The position numbers and the translations under genes were made by a program. The notes beneath the pieces were generated by a model. The model worked only from the letters and a program-made list of their open reading frames with translations. It did not search any database and was not told the DNA's origin. Below, one piece after another: positions 41,550 through 50,856 of a stretch of 58,521 bases of DNA. The stretch is taken from assembly GCA_021297895.1 (NCBI GenBank), contig JAJTHN010000006.1, positions 1-58,521 on the forward strand. The letters run 5' to 3'. This DNA is from Phycisphaeraceae bacterium. GTDB taxonomy: Bacteria; Planctomycetota; Phycisphaerae; Phycisphaerales; UBA1924. Positions within the stretch are counted from its first letter, which is position 1; the number at the start of each line of letters is the position of its first letter.

Positions 41550-44320
41550 CGCTCCGGCTCACCACGATCCGGAACAGCGGATGGCTCACCCGCGGGCGCC
41601 GCACCGGACTTGTCCTGGAGGTGATCGCGAAGATCGCCCAGCCGCTTGCGGAGCGGATCGTTGAGACGATCGGACTCCTCGCGGTTGTTGACGACGACCG
41701 GCGTGATGAAGGCGACGAGCTCGGTGTTGGTCTTGCTGCGCTCGGTGCTGGTAAATGGCAGGCCGAGGATCGGGATGTCGCCAAGGAGCGGGATCTTCCG
41801 CTTGGTCTCGGTGTCTTCCGTGCGCATGATGCCCGAGATGACGACGGTTTGACCATCGCCGACGATGAGTTGCGTCGTGGTTTCCCGGCGATCGACGATG
41901 GCCCCGCCGAAGAGCGTCTGACCCGCGACTGTGTTCGAGAGCTGAAGGTTGACGCGCAGGTCAACATCGCGCTCCGGGGTGATCCGCGGGCGGACGCGGA
42001 GCTGGATACCGACGGCGCGATAGTCGAAGGACTGAACCAGCCCCGTAGTGCCCGTGGCGGTCTGGGTGTCGGTGATGAACGGGATGTCCTGCCCGTCGAA
42101 GAAGATGGCTTCCTGGTTGTCCGACGTGAAGATCCTCGGCTCGGAAAGGATGCGGACCTGCGTGTTCTGGGCCAGTGCCTGGAGTAGCACATTGACATTC
42201 ACGCCGACATTCAGCACGCTGGTGTCAAAGAGCGAGTTGGCCAGTTCGTTGTTGGTGCCGGTGAAGATCGGGCCGTTGTTCGACGACCCGATGCCGATCG
42301 CGTTGTCGGAGTTGGTGGGCGTGATGGCGCTGTTGCTGAAGCGGACGCCAAGTGCCGTCGCGTCTTCACCGGTGAGCTCGACGATGACCGCGGCGATGAG
42401 CACCTGCCGACCGGGCTTGTCGAGGCGTTCGATGATCTCGACGATCGAACGCTTGTACTCGAGCGGCGCGAGCACCATGACCGCGTTCTGCCGCGAGACG
42501 GGGACGATTCGTGCCTTGGAAATCAGGTTCGAGGATCCGGCACTGTCCGTCGGCGGACGGGCACGCTGCCACCAGAACTGGAGCGCATCGCCCGTCGTGG
42601 TCGTGTTCTGTTGGGCGTTCTCGCCTGTCGTCGTCGTGGCCGTGTCACTGGCAAACGGCGATGCGCCCGCGGCCGATGAAGCGGACAGCCCGGTTGTTGC
42701 GCGACGGACGCTGGCGAGCGTGCCCTCCTGTGCCAGCAGCGCGTTGAGCTGCTCGGCAAGGTCGTCCGCATTGGCGTGCTTGAGTTCAACGACCTCCGGC
42801 AGGCCCGCGGTCGTCGGCTGGTCAAGATCCTCGATGATCTTGTCGATCACGCTCATGTTGTCCGGACTCCGCGCGACGACGACCAGGCGGCCGGCCTCGG
42901 GAATAGCCTGGAACGAAAACTGCCCGGCGAGTCGGCCCACGCCCTGCTGCAGCGCGGTCGTGCGCTGGCCCTGCTGCGTGCCGACCGTTGTCTGCGTTCC
43001 CTGACCAAAGAGACCCTCGAGCGTTTCCTTCATCTTGACGGGGTCGGTGTTCCTGAGCTCGTAGACGCGGGGGATCACGGCTTCTTCGGGCAGCGGGCGG
43101 TCCCACTGCTCCAAAATCTGCTTGCGGACCTGATCGATGATCTGCTGCTCTCCCAGCACCGTGACGGAGTTCTGCTGCGTGTTGCTCGTCACGCGGAGGT
43201 TCACGCTCGTCGCGGCGTTCTGCCCGCCTTGTTGCTGCTGCTGCTGTTGCTGCTGTTGACGACCGCCGCCCTGCACGCCGAACTGACGCTGGGCCTGCTG
43301 GAGCGCGGCCTGTGCCGCGGTGTTGCCCGTCCGGCGGGCGCCCTGCGCGTTGGCGTCGGCGAACAGGTCGCGGATGTTCTGCGCGACAAGCTCCGCATCG
43401 GCGAAGCGGAGATGGAACGTCTCGGTCGCCAGCGCCGCCGCGGCGGGCTTGTCGAGCGCGACAATGACCTTCTCCAGCCGCTGAAGAAGAGCAACTGGTC
43501 CGGTGATGAGGATCTGGTTGCTGTCGGGATCGACGCTCATGCGCGCAAAGTCAGGAATCGACGGGCGGAGAACCTCGGCAACGTTCGCCGCCGTCGCTGA
43601 CTTGAGCGAGAAGACCTTCTGCAGCACCGAGCCGAGATCCGTGCGATCCGCGACGGGCTTCTCAGGGCCGAGCACCGGGATCGACTGACGGTCAACATCG
43701 GCCTGATCGCGCAGCAGGATGAGGTCCGGGTTCTCAACCACCGCCACGCCATTCTGCTGAAGCGCAAGGAACACCAGGTCCAGCGCCTGCTGCCGCGGGA
43801 TCGCCTTGTCGTTGAGCAGCGTGATGCGGCGGCTGAGCACGTCCTGCTGTGGCAGCACGACCTTTCCGGTGGATTCAACGATGAACGGAATGAGCTGCTC
43901 GACACTCACGCCGCGGAACGAGAGCTTGGTGGGCTCGTCCGGCGGCACGCGACGGCCGAGCGAGTCGATACCCATCGGCGTCGCGATTGGTGGCGTTGCG
44001 GGCGCAGTGGCCGAGCCGTTCTGCGTGGACGCTTGGGGGTCTTGAGCGACGGCGGGCTGCTCGGCTTGGGGCTGAGCCGGGGCCTGGCTCGCCTGTGTTT
44101 CGGGGGCTGCGGAGCCCGGCGCATCGGGCGGTGTTTGCGCAGCGGGTGTCGTCGGCTGCGTGCCCTGCTGCATCGCGGCGTTGGCCGCGAGCGCAACGAC
44201 AACGAGCGAGCCGGCGACGGCCACGAGCGCACGCGCTCGACCCGAGATGATCGAGAGCTGCTTTGCGGCGGGGGTATGGGCCGTTGTCTCGGCCGCGCTG
44301 CGGTTGGGTATCGTCTTCAA
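41546..44320 (-). CDS. gspD: Type II secretion outer-membrane secretin GspD
   Basis: The 924-residue outer-membrane channel of the T2SS. After an N-terminal membrane segment (VAVAGSLVVVALAANAAM) and a Pro/Gln/Ala-rich linker come N0 (LSFRGVSVEQLIPFIVEST) and three N1-N3 repeats (e.g. AELVAQNIRDLFADAN and VVELKHANADDLAEQLNALL). A run of ten glutamines lies inside N2 (about 43230-43260). The secretin core ends with KIPLLGDIPILGLPF and LVAFITPVVV. The frame opens with a TTG (44320) because no ATG is suitably placed; the true start is less certain. It lies in the T2SS operon. Confidence 0.92.
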   Translation of the reverse strand: MKTIPNRSAAETTAHTPAAKQLSIISGRARALVAVAGSLVVVALAANAAMQQGTQPTTPAAQTPPDAPGSAAPETQASQAPAQPQAEQPAVAQDPQASTQNGSATAPATPPIATPMGIDSLGRRVPPDEPTKLSFRGVSVEQLIPFIVESTGKVVLPQQDVLSRRITLLNDKAIPRQQALDLVFLALQQNGVAVVENPDLILLRDQADVDRQSIPVLGPEKPVADRTDLGSVLQKVFSLKSATAANVAEVLRPSIPDFARMSVDPDSNQILITGPVALLQRLEKVIVALDKPAAAALATETFHLRFADAELVAQNIRDLFADANAQGARRTGNTAAQAALQQAQRQFGVQGGGRQQQQQQQQQQGGQNAATSVNLRVTSNTQQNSVTVLGEQQIIDQVRKQILEQWDRPLPEEAVIPRVYELRNTDPVKMKETLEGLFGQGTQTTVGTQQGQRTTALQQGVGRLAGQFSFQAIPEAGRLVVVARSPDNMSVIDKIIEDLDQPTTAGLPEVVELKHANADDLAEQLNALLAQEGTLASVRRATTGLSASSAAGASPFASDTATTTTGENAQQNTTTTGDALQFWWQRARPPTDSAGSSNLISKARIVPVSRQNAVMVLAPLEYKRSIVEIIERLDKPGRQVLIAAVIVELTGEDATALGVRFSNSAITPTNSDNAIGIGSSNNGPIFTGTNNELANSLFDTSVLNVGVNVNVLLQALAQNTQVRILSEPRIFTSDNQEAIFFDGQDIPFITDTQTATGTTGLVQSFDYRAVGIQLRVRPRITPERDVDLRVNLQLSNTVAGQTLFGGAIVDRRETTTQLIVGDGQTVVISGIMRTEDTETKRKIPLLGDIPILGLPFTSTERSKTNTELVAFITPVVVNNREESDRLNDPLRKRLGDLRDHLQDKSGAAPAGEPSAVPDRGEPER

Positions 44321-44395
44321 GGTTTTCTCGCTCGGGACAGGATCGGCACCTTCGTGCGGTTTATCGATGGGTCGTTCGGAACACAGGCTCGGCGC

Positions 44396-45226
44396 TCACG
44401 GTGCGGCGTTCGGCGGCGGCGGGGGCGGTTCGGCCGGGGAAACATCCGGCGCCGCGGGTGCGGGCTCCGGAGCCGCCGCGGGGGAGCCAGCCGTCGCACT
44501 CGCTGCCGCACCAGCCGGGCCTGCGGGCGTCGCGCTCGGGCCTGACGCGGGCGACCCGGCGGGCGCTGAGCCCGGGGGCGATGATGGCGACGGCGGCGAG
44601 TCACCACCGCGCGGACGGGGTGGGCGATCCCCCGATCGCTCCGAGGCGCCCGGGCGAGACCCCGGCGGGTCCTGCGGCAATGGAGTCGGCGGCACGATTT
44701 CAACGCCGGGCGTCGGCTCGAGCGCCGCATCCGTCAGTGACACGGGCGAGCGCTCGAACAGACCAACGCTGAACTCGGCGCCCTGCCAACCCAACTTCGC
44801 GTACCACGGTTCGTGGAGTTCGAGAACCGCGAGTCCGTCATCGGCAGGAGCACCGACGCGAAGACGGCGACCATCCGCGAACCACGCCTCACCGTTGACC
44901 ATCGCAATCAGAGCCGGGCCGTTGTACCGAACGGGGACTGGCACGTCCTCGACCTTCGGCGGGATCGGATAGAACGGCGATCGACCGGTCGTCCGTTCCT
45001 TCGCCGCACGAAGGCCGGCCTCGAATCGCGCGGTGCGCTGTGCGCGCTGGGAGTCCGAGACTCCCTCGAGCGGCTCCGCTGGCCCAACGCGGGCCGCGGC
45101 TCGCACCGGCAGCATCGCCGAGACCACCGCCAGCGTTGCCCCTGCGAGAAGAGCAAGCGTGAGGACGCCTCGACGCAGAGCGTGAGCAGGATTGGTCAGG
45201 GCGGACATAGGAGCAGCGTCGCTCAT
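44396..45226 (-). CDS. Proline-rich T2SS protein in the GspC/PilP position
   Basis: A 276-residue protein. One transmembrane segment (GVLTLALLAGATLAVVSAML) is followed by a periplasmic stretch with a small strand-rich domain (about 75-165, VPVRYNGPALIAMVNGEAWFADGRRLRVG and a GWQGAEFSVGLF end). A Pro/Ala/Ser/Gly-rich tail of 100 residues completes it. The short domain is like the HR domain of GspC or PilP, the inner-membrane proteins that contact secretin N0. Position between the GspM-like and gspD genes agrees. ATG 45226 overlaps the upstream stop (ATGA). Assignment is by position and pattern. Confidence 0.6.
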   Translation of the reverse strand: MSDAAPMSALTNPAHALRRGVLTLALLAGATLAVVSAMLPVRAAARVGPAEPLEGVSDSQRAQRTARFEAGLRAAKERTTGRSPFYPIPPKVEDVPVPVRYNGPALIAMVNGEAWFADGRRLRVGAPADDGLAVLELHEPWYAKLGWQGAEFSVGLFERSPVSLTDAALEPTPGVEIVPPTPLPQDPPGSRPGASERSGDRPPRPRGGDSPPSPSSPPGSAPAGSPASGPSATPAGPAGAAASATAGSPAAAPEPAPAAPDVSPAEPPPPPPNAAP

Positions 45227-46116
45227 CGGCTTACTCCCGGTGATGCTGTGGGCTGAGCCGGCGAACCACCCGGCACAACCGGGGCCGGAACGGTCGCGGG
45301 TGCGGCGTCGGGAGTTCGTCCGGAATCGGGCGTGCTCGCTGGCGTGGTCGCTGGCGTGATCGCTGGCGTGGTCGCTGGGGCGCTCGCGGGATCGGTCGCC
45401 GGTGCGGGGCCGGCGTTCGATGCGGGCGGAGGACCTTCGGCGGGCTCGGGGGGAGTGGTCGAAGTCGGCACCGACGCGCCGCGAGCTCCGGCGACCGCCC
45501 ACGTCTCCGAAACCAGCGTGACACTGATCTGACCCGTCGTCGCGTCTCCGCCGCCCATGGCGCGCGGATTGGGCAGTCGACGGAGCTGGACGCTCGAAAC
45601 CGCATGCACCTCAGGGGCCTTCTCAAGGTCCGCCAGGACGCGCATGAGCGCGTCGGTTGTGCCCTCGAACTGCCATTCAATCGTGAATCGCTCAAGCGGC
45701 TGGCCATTGGCCAGACCGGAACCGACGAACCTCACGCCGTCTCGAGAGATCGGCTCGCCTCGCGTTGCCAGGCGACGCTGCCGCTCCTGAACGCTGTGAG
45801 CCGAGCGGATGGTCGAGAGCCGACGATCCAGCGCGGCCAGCGGATCACCGCCACGCACCGGTGCCTTGACCGGACCGAAGGCGATCATCGCCCGCTCAAG
45901 TTCGGCGCTGGTCGACTCAAGCGCGGCCTTCGCCGAAGCCCGATCTCGCAGCTCGGCTTCGAGCGCATCGGCCTGCGTGCGGAGGCGATCGGTCGCGAGC
46001 ATGACCGGCTCGACCAGACCGAAGTACGCGACCAGCACCACCACCAGCGCCGAGATCCACTTCCCGCTGCGGGGCAGCGAGCCCCAGCGCTGTCTGACTG
46101 TCGCAAGCACACTCAC
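45223..46116 (-). CDS. GspM/PilO-like T2SS protein
   Basis: A 297-residue protein. A short cytoplasmic tail and one transmembrane helix (WISALVVVLVAYFGLVEPVML) are followed by a coiled coil (LRTQADALEAELRDRASAKAALE) and a ferredoxin-like domain (about 125-210, FTIEWQFEGTTDALMRVLADLE), the layout of GspM and PilO. A low-complexity C-terminal tail has repeated ATTPA-type units encoded by a 12-bp tandem repeat (45338-45373). It partners GspL in the inner-membrane assembly platform. Stop and start overlap its neighbours on both sides. Confidence 0.75.
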   Translation of the reverse strand: MSVLATVRQRWGSLPRSGKWISALVVVLVAYFGLVEPVMLATDRLRTQADALEAELRDRASAKAALESTSAELERAMIAFGPVKAPVRGGDPLAALDRRLSTIRSAHSVQERQRRLATRGEPISRDGVRFVGSGLANGQPLERFTIEWQFEGTTDALMRVLADLEKAPEVHAVSSVQLRRLPNPRAMGGGDATTGQISVTLVSETWAVAGARGASVPTSTTPPEPAEGPPPASNAGPAPATDPASAPATTPAITPATTPASTPDSGRTPDAAPATVPAPVVPGGSPAQPTASPGVSR

Positions 46117-47948
46117 TTCGCACCCGCCTTTCCGGCCGGTGCCGTCAGCCTGTTTCGGAGTTTCTCGGCCTCGGCGTTCAGCCGACCCTTGGTCGCTTCA
46201 TCGAGCGACGGCTGCTGTGCCGCGCTGCGACGGCTGCCAAACTCACGCACGATACCGGCGCGGTCGAGCGCATCGATCTGCGCATCGGTCAGTGGTGGCG
46301 GAACGGCGACAATCGGACGATCATCCGCCGCGGCCGCTCGCGAGCCGCCCGAGTTCGCCGCCCGCGACGAGCCACCTTGACCTCCGCTGCTTCCCGCGCC
46401 CCCACCGCCGGACACCGTCCCGCTCCTTGCAGCACCGCCGCCTGCAGGTGCATCCGTGAAGCTGGCATTCCTCGCGGCGGCCTCGGTCCCCCGTCGGAGG
46501 GTCGCGGCATCTCCGGAAAGTGCCAGCAGCGGCTGCGCGACATCCGCACGAAGGGTGAACCGCACCGGCACGGATCCCGTCGCCAGTTCGGGTATCTGGG
46601 CATCCCGGAAGACCCGTCCGCCATTGATAGTTGATCGCCACTCGCTGACGACGTCGCCGTCGGTTGCGGAGCCGGTGATGGTCACCGGTTTGCCGCGTTC
46701 GAAGGACATGGTCTCGATCGTGATCCCCGCAGGAATGGTCCCAACCAACTCGCCGATCAGTCTGGTCATGGGCCAGCGACGCTCGCGCTGCAGGGCGAAG
46801 AGGTCGGCTTCATCCTTGACGCTTTGCGCCTGTCCTTGCGAGCCGGCCATGCTCGCGGCACGCTGTTCGAGCGTGGATTTGCGCATTGCCGCCGCGGCGA
46901 GCGGCCCGAACAGCACCGCCGAGGCCAGGAGCCCCGCCGCTGCGATGACCACCACCGGCGAACCCAGAACCGTCAGCACCCGCTGGACGATCTGACCGCC
47001 GACCCGCGGCGGCGCGAGACGCATCGACACCAATCCGGCCTCCGCCGGATCCGAGAGCAGGTAGGCCGCGCCCGCTCCGAGGCATGTGCCGAAGTTCGCG
47101 AGCCATTCCGGACGTTCATCCCGCGCGATGCCGGCCAGTGCGGAGGTTCCGCCGGAAAGACGGATCGAGCGGGCCACACCGTTGAGCGACGCGAGACTCG
47201 CGGGGACCTGCGCATCGATCGCTTCCGCGGCTTCCTCCATGGCGTCGCTCAGGGTCTGTGCGAACGCTTCGTGATCCTCTGGATCATCACGCACGGTCCG
47301 CAGCGACACGCCCTCGCGCCCGATACCGGCCATGACGATCCACCCGCTGTCGCGATCCGCGATCACACTCATGCCCGCGCCGCGCGAGCCGCTGAGCCGA
47401 TGCAGCCACGACAGCGCAACCTGCTCGGGAACCCACGCTTTCGCCATATTTCCAAGTCGCTCGACATCGCCCGCGCTTCCGGTCCACGTCGTGACCGCAT
47501 ACGCCGGCACGGCCTGATCGCCCGACATGACAAGCCGCCCCGCACCCCGGCGATGGGCGGGCGAGGATGGATACTGCGCTTCGGCCATGAGCGACAGCGG
47601 TCCGACCAGCGCATCAGCAGGGGCATCAACCGGGAGCTCGGCCCGCACCGTCCGCACCGCGGCAGCACTGGCCGGAATCACGCCCACAACATCGACCCCC
47701 GCGGGAACAAGTTTGGCCAGAGCCTGACGATCCGCCAGCACGCTCGCCGCGAGCACCTGCGACGACTCAACGACAACGGGGGGCTCCCCTGCGCGTCCCA
47801 GCCTCAGAGAGAGCACGAATGCCTGCCCCGCCCGAACCGCGACCGCCGCGACCCGTGCCGGGCCGGCTTTTCGCGGAGCACCCGCGGGCTGCCCCGCCGC
47901 CGGTGTCGGTTCGATCGGCTTGCCGGGTTGTTGCTGCGTCTGGGTCAT
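46113..47948 (-). CDS. GspL/PilM-PilN-like T2SS inner-membrane protein
   Basis: A 611-residue protein. The N-terminal half (about 25-320) is an actin-like cytoplasmic domain as in PilM/GspL (RVAAVAVRAGQAFVLSLRLG at the start). A transmembrane helix near residues 335-360 (VVVIAAAGLLASAVLFGPLAA) follows, then a PilN-like periplasmic ferredoxin fold (about 400-480). The Gly/Ser/Ala-rich tail ends in a helix (LNAEAEKLRNRL). GspL links the ATPase GspE to the membrane platform. ATG 47948 was chosen over a TTG nine bases upstream. It overlaps the GspM-like gene (ATGA). Confidence 0.78.
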   Translation of the reverse strand: MTQTQQQPGKPIEPTPAAGQPAGAPRKAGPARVAAVAVRAGQAFVLSLRLGRAGEPPVVVESSQVLAASVLADRQALAKLVPAGVDVVGVIPASAAAVRTVRAELPVDAPADALVGPLSLMAEAQYPSSPAHRRGAGRLVMSGDQAVPAYAVTTWTGSAGDVERLGNMAKAWVPEQVALSWLHRLSGSRGAGMSVIADRDSGWIVMAGIGREGVSLRTVRDDPEDHEAFAQTLSDAMEEAAEAIDAQVPASLASLNGVARSIRLSGGTSALAGIARDERPEWLANFGTCLGAGAAYLLSDPAEAGLVSMRLAPPRVGGQIVQRVLTVLGSPVVVIAAAGLLASAVLFGPLAAAAMRKSTLEQRAASMAGSQGQAQSVKDEADLFALQRERRWPMTRLIGELVGTIPAGITIETMSFERGKPVTITGSATDGDVVSEWRSTINGGRVFRDAQIPELATGSVPVRFTLRADVAQPLLALSGDAATLRRGTEAAARNASFTDAPAGGGAARSGTVSGGGGAGSSGGQGGSSRAANSGGSRAAAADDRPIVAVPPPLTDAQIDALDRAGIVREFGSRRSAAQQPSLDEATKGRLNAEAEKLRNRLTAPAGKAGAK

Positions 47949-47975
47949 CGTGGGCAATGCTCGCTCCGGTGCGCT

Positions 47976-49286
47976 TCAGCGCTGCACCATCGACCTTATC
48001 GTCACAGGAAGCGTCGAACGGTCAAGTTCGACGCGAAGTTCTACCGTCAGCCCCGTGGTCTCGTCGCGGCCCACGGAGGTGAACTCGAAGACATTCGACC
48101 GCACGTCGAACAGCAGCGAAAGCGTCGCGACCCGATTCCGCGTCATCCCTGCCACATCGAGCAGATCAGCGATGCTCTCGATCTGCCCTGCGCTCGAGTC
48201 CCGGAAGGCCACCAGGGCCTCGCGCGTCGTCGGGTCCAGCGCACTGATGTACTCGAACACTTCGCGCGGCGCCGTGTTGATGTTCAGCTTACCGGGCCAC
48301 GGCTGGGTCGGGTCGCCGATCCAGCACGTATCGAGCAACGACGCCAGTTGCGTCCGCGTGAGGTTGGCCGGAATCTGCGGACGATTGCGACCGGTGCGAC
48401 CCTCGGCGGTGAACGCACGCGTCGCGAGTGTCGACAGGTCGGCGCGGATGAAGTCCGCCATGTTCGCGTTGGGCTGCCGTCCCCACGAGACGATCCCCTC
48501 GGCCTGGGCCGCATCCACGCCCGCCGCGCTGGCAACATCGCCCGCGGACGCGGTCGCCAGGTCGATCCGCGCCTCGCCGGTCGGCGAGAGCCCGCCGGAA
48601 ACGCTCGACGCGGTCACGACACCGGACCAGCCGAGATCCGTCAGCGTGATCGTGCGCAGCGTTTCGCTGTCGGCTTCCGTCGCGTCCACCCAGCCGTCGA
48701 GATTCTCGTCAAGCCCGCGAACGAACGTGCGATCGACCTTGCTGACAAGCTCAAGTTCCGCCAGCCGTTGCACCGGGAAGTTCCGCGGCTCGTACGCGTA
48801 CGCCAGCGATGCATACACGTCCGCTTCCGCACCGTTGCTGCGGGTGTCCTCGTTGTCGTCGATCCAATCAAGAATCCCGGCGGCGATCTCCTCGGTCATG
48901 TTCGGCAGCAGCAGAAGATCCGCCTGCGTGAGCAGATTCACGTTCAACTTGGCGTGAGCATCGCCGACCCCCGGGACGGGGCGCCCGTTGTCGCCTGTCA
49001 GAACCGCGTACGACGCACTGAACACCGACCCCTCAGCACGCTGAGCAAAGCGCGAGAGCAGATCCTTCGTTGACACGGGCGTGCCCGTTCGCGTCGATGA
49101 TTGCAGCGTTGCGATCATCTGCTCCACACCCGCACGCGCGGCCCACTTTGCACGAATCTGCCCGAGCGTCTCGCGCCCGGACGCGGCCTGTCGCCACGCA
49201 GAAATCTGCGTCGCCGAGAGCACGATCGCCGTGATCGCGATGGCCCAGAGCACAATCGCCAATGCAAAGCCGCGAGCGGGCTTCAT
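47976..49286 (-). CDS. gspK: Minor pseudopilin GspK
   Basis: A 436-residue protein, the largest pseudopilin. The leader is very short, with cleavage at ARG^FALAIVLWAIAIT. Glu at +5 is absent (Ile), as is normal for GspK, which caps the pseudopilus with GspI and GspJ. The helical globular region has KLNVNLLTQADLLLLP, GILDWIDDNED and KLNINTAPREVFEYI, the SAM-like/helix-hairpin repeats of the family. ATG 49286 overlaps the gspJ stop. Confidence 0.88.
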   Translation of the reverse strand: MKPARGFALAIVLWAIAITAIVLSATQISAWRQAASGRETLGQIRAKWAARAGVEQMIATLQSSTRTGTPVSTKDLLSRFAQRAEGSVFSASYAVLTGDNGRPVPGVGDAHAKLNVNLLTQADLLLLPNMTEEIAAGILDWIDDNEDTRSNGAEADVYASLAYAYEPRNFPVQRLAELELVSKVDRTFVRGLDENLDGWVDATEADSETLRTITLTDLGWSGVVTASSVSGGLSPTGEARIDLATASAGDVASAAGVDAAQAEGIVSWGRQPNANMADFIRADLSTLATRAFTAEGRTGRNRPQIPANLTRTQLASLLDTCWIGDPTQPWPGKLNINTAPREVFEYISALDPTTREALVAFRDSSAGQIESIADLLDVAGMTRNRVATLSLLFDVRSNVFEFTSVGRDETTGLTVELRVELDRSTLPVTIRSMVQR

Positions 49287-50410
49287 GCTCCACCTCCGCC
49301 GCCGCCCGCACCCCCACCGCCTCCCCCGCCACCACCGCCTCCTCCGCCACCACCGCCTCCTCCACCTCCACCACCTCCACCTCCGCCGCCCGGCCGAACT
49401 CCGCCGGGGCCACCAGGACCGAGGTTGTCACCAGTCCCGGGCCCACCCGGTCCGCCTGGCCCACCCGGGCCGCCCGGTCCACCCGGCCCGCCACCGCCCG
49501 GACGACCCGGTCCGTCCGGCCCGCCAGGACGACCGGGACGCCCGGGGCCGCCCGGACCGATAGGAATCACAATCGGACCGCCGGCACCGCCGCGACCGCC
49601 CGCACCGCCTCCCGCTCCGCCAGCACCGCCGGTCGTCGGGAGTGCCGGCAGCGTCCGCGAAGGCGCAGCGACCGCGACCCGCGGCAGCGGCGGACGGTCG
49701 ATCGGCACCACCACGCGTCGGGTCGCCCGCGATGTCGCCTCATCGACATCCGCCGCCCGTCCGGCCACCGCGGTCACCGTAAAGCGCACCGCGTGCGGCA
49801 ACCCTTGAGCATCCGAGTCCCACTCCGTCGTCCACGTCTGGCCGTCCGTCGCTTCAACCCGCAGCCCGACAATTCCCGGAACAACGGGCTCGGCAACGCC
49901 ACCGGCGTCGATGTACGCATCGGGGTTCGGATCCACCCGACGCCACAGCGCCACCGCGCCGGTTCCATCCTCATCGCGGTCGATGCGGTACTGCACCTCG
50001 TGCACGCTCGACTCATTCTGCGATGGCACGCCGCGAACCGCCGACATGGACTGCGAGAGCATCGTGATGGTGCTCCGCGCACCATCGATCGGGTCGGGCG
50101 TGCCGGCGATGAGCAGTCGCACGTACTCGGCGTTCGCTTCGCGAGCGACATTCGCGGCATCGCGTGCGAGCCGCTCCGCCGCGGCCTGCGCCCGCGCCGC
50201 CGCCTGGAACTTGCTGTTGGACGCATCGCGCCCACGCACGGCCCGGGAGACCACGAGCGTGGTTGCTCCGGCGATCATGGCCACGATCACCGATGCGGCG
50301 ATGAGTTCGACCAGCGTGAACGCCGAACGCCGCGGCCTCGCCGCGTTCGCGCGATGACGCCCCGAGGCTTGCGGAGACGCCGCGGCAGCATGGACGGTGC
50401 GCGGCATCAT
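49283..50410 (-). CDS. gspJ: GspJ-like minor pseudopilin with collagen-like and poly-glycine tail
   Basis: A 375-residue protein. The leader ends RRSA^FTLVELIAASVIVAMI with Glu at +5. The pseudopilin domain (to about 255) includes VQYRIDRDEDGTGAVALWRRV, typical of GspJ. The last 115 or so residues (DNA 49286-49633) are extraordinary: Gly-Pro-Gly/Gly-Arg-Pro triplets, then a run of about 27 glycines interrupted once by alanine. GspJ normally has about 200 residues and no such tail. The tail would project from the pseudopilus tip. The repeat-rich DNA may cause length variation or assembly error. ATG 50410 overlaps the gspI stop. Confidence 0.85.
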   Translation of the reverse strand: MMPRTVHAAAASPQASGRHRANAARPRRSAFTLVELIAASVIVAMIAGATTLVVSRAVRGRDASNSKFQAAARAQAAAERLARDAANVAREANAEYVRLLIAGTPDPIDGARSTITMLSQSMSAVRGVPSQNESSVHEVQYRIDRDEDGTGAVALWRRVDPNPDAYIDAGGVAEPVVPGIVGLRVEATDGQTWTTEWDSDAQGLPHAVRFTVTAVAGRAADVDEATSRATRRVVVPIDRPPLPRVAVAAPSRTLPALPTTGGAGGAGGGAGGRGGAGGPIVIPIGPGGPGRPGRPGGPDGPGRPGGGGPGGPGGPGGPGGPGGPGTGDNLGPGGPGGVRPGGGGGGGGGGGGGGGGGGGGGGGGGGGAGGGGGGA

Positions 50411-50856
50411 TGCACGCGCTCCGGCGGGGTCTGGGGTCGGCGATCCGGGTCCGGATCGGTTCCCTCGCGGGTGGCCATGCGAGTCTCGACGACCACTTCC
50501 TGCGTGCCCGATGGCTCGGTCCATGTGATCGTGCACCGCACGACATACGGCTCGCTCGCGGTCGCCGCACTGAAGGTCAGCTTGAATCGGTACTCCCCGA
50601 AGGGCTCTTCGCAAGCGCCCTCGATCGGGAATGACTTTGCGTAGTTGTCCGGCCCACGCGCCAGCACGAGCGAGAGTTGCTCATCGGCCAGTGTCGCGGC
50701 GATCGCGATCCGATCGCCCATCGCCTGCGAACGAAGCGCCTGACCGCTCAGCCCGATGATCGTCGTCAGGGCCAGACCAAGGATCACCGCCCCGACGATC
50801 GCGTCAAGGAGCGCCACGCCCGCCCGCCGAACAGGGTTGGACCGGACGCGCTTCAC
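50407..50856 (-). CDS. gspI: GspI-like minor pseudopilin
   Basis: A 149-residue protein. The peptidase site is RRAG^VALLDAIVGAVILGLALT. The +5 residue is Asp instead of the nearly invariant Glu, and +1 is Val instead of Phe. The globular part DEQLSLVLARGPDNY...EYRFKLTFSA matches the small GspI fold. GTG 50856 overlaps the upstream gspH TGA as GTGA. Codons from 50859 would give one extra Val. GspI begins the pseudopilus tip complex with GspJ and GspK, which follow. Confidence 0.78.
   Translation of the reverse strand: MKRVRSNPVRRAGVALLDAIVGAVILGLALTTIIGLSGQALRSQAMGDRIAIAATLADEQLSLVLARGPDNYAKSFPIEGACEEPFGEYRFKLTFSAATASEPYVVRCTITWTEPSGTQEVVVETRMATREGTDPDPDRRPQTPPERVQ

Noticed and set aside
46824-49073. 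A plus-strand 749-codon frame opposite gspL and gspK
   Set aside because: Antisense to well-supported T2SS genes; composition-driven open frame.
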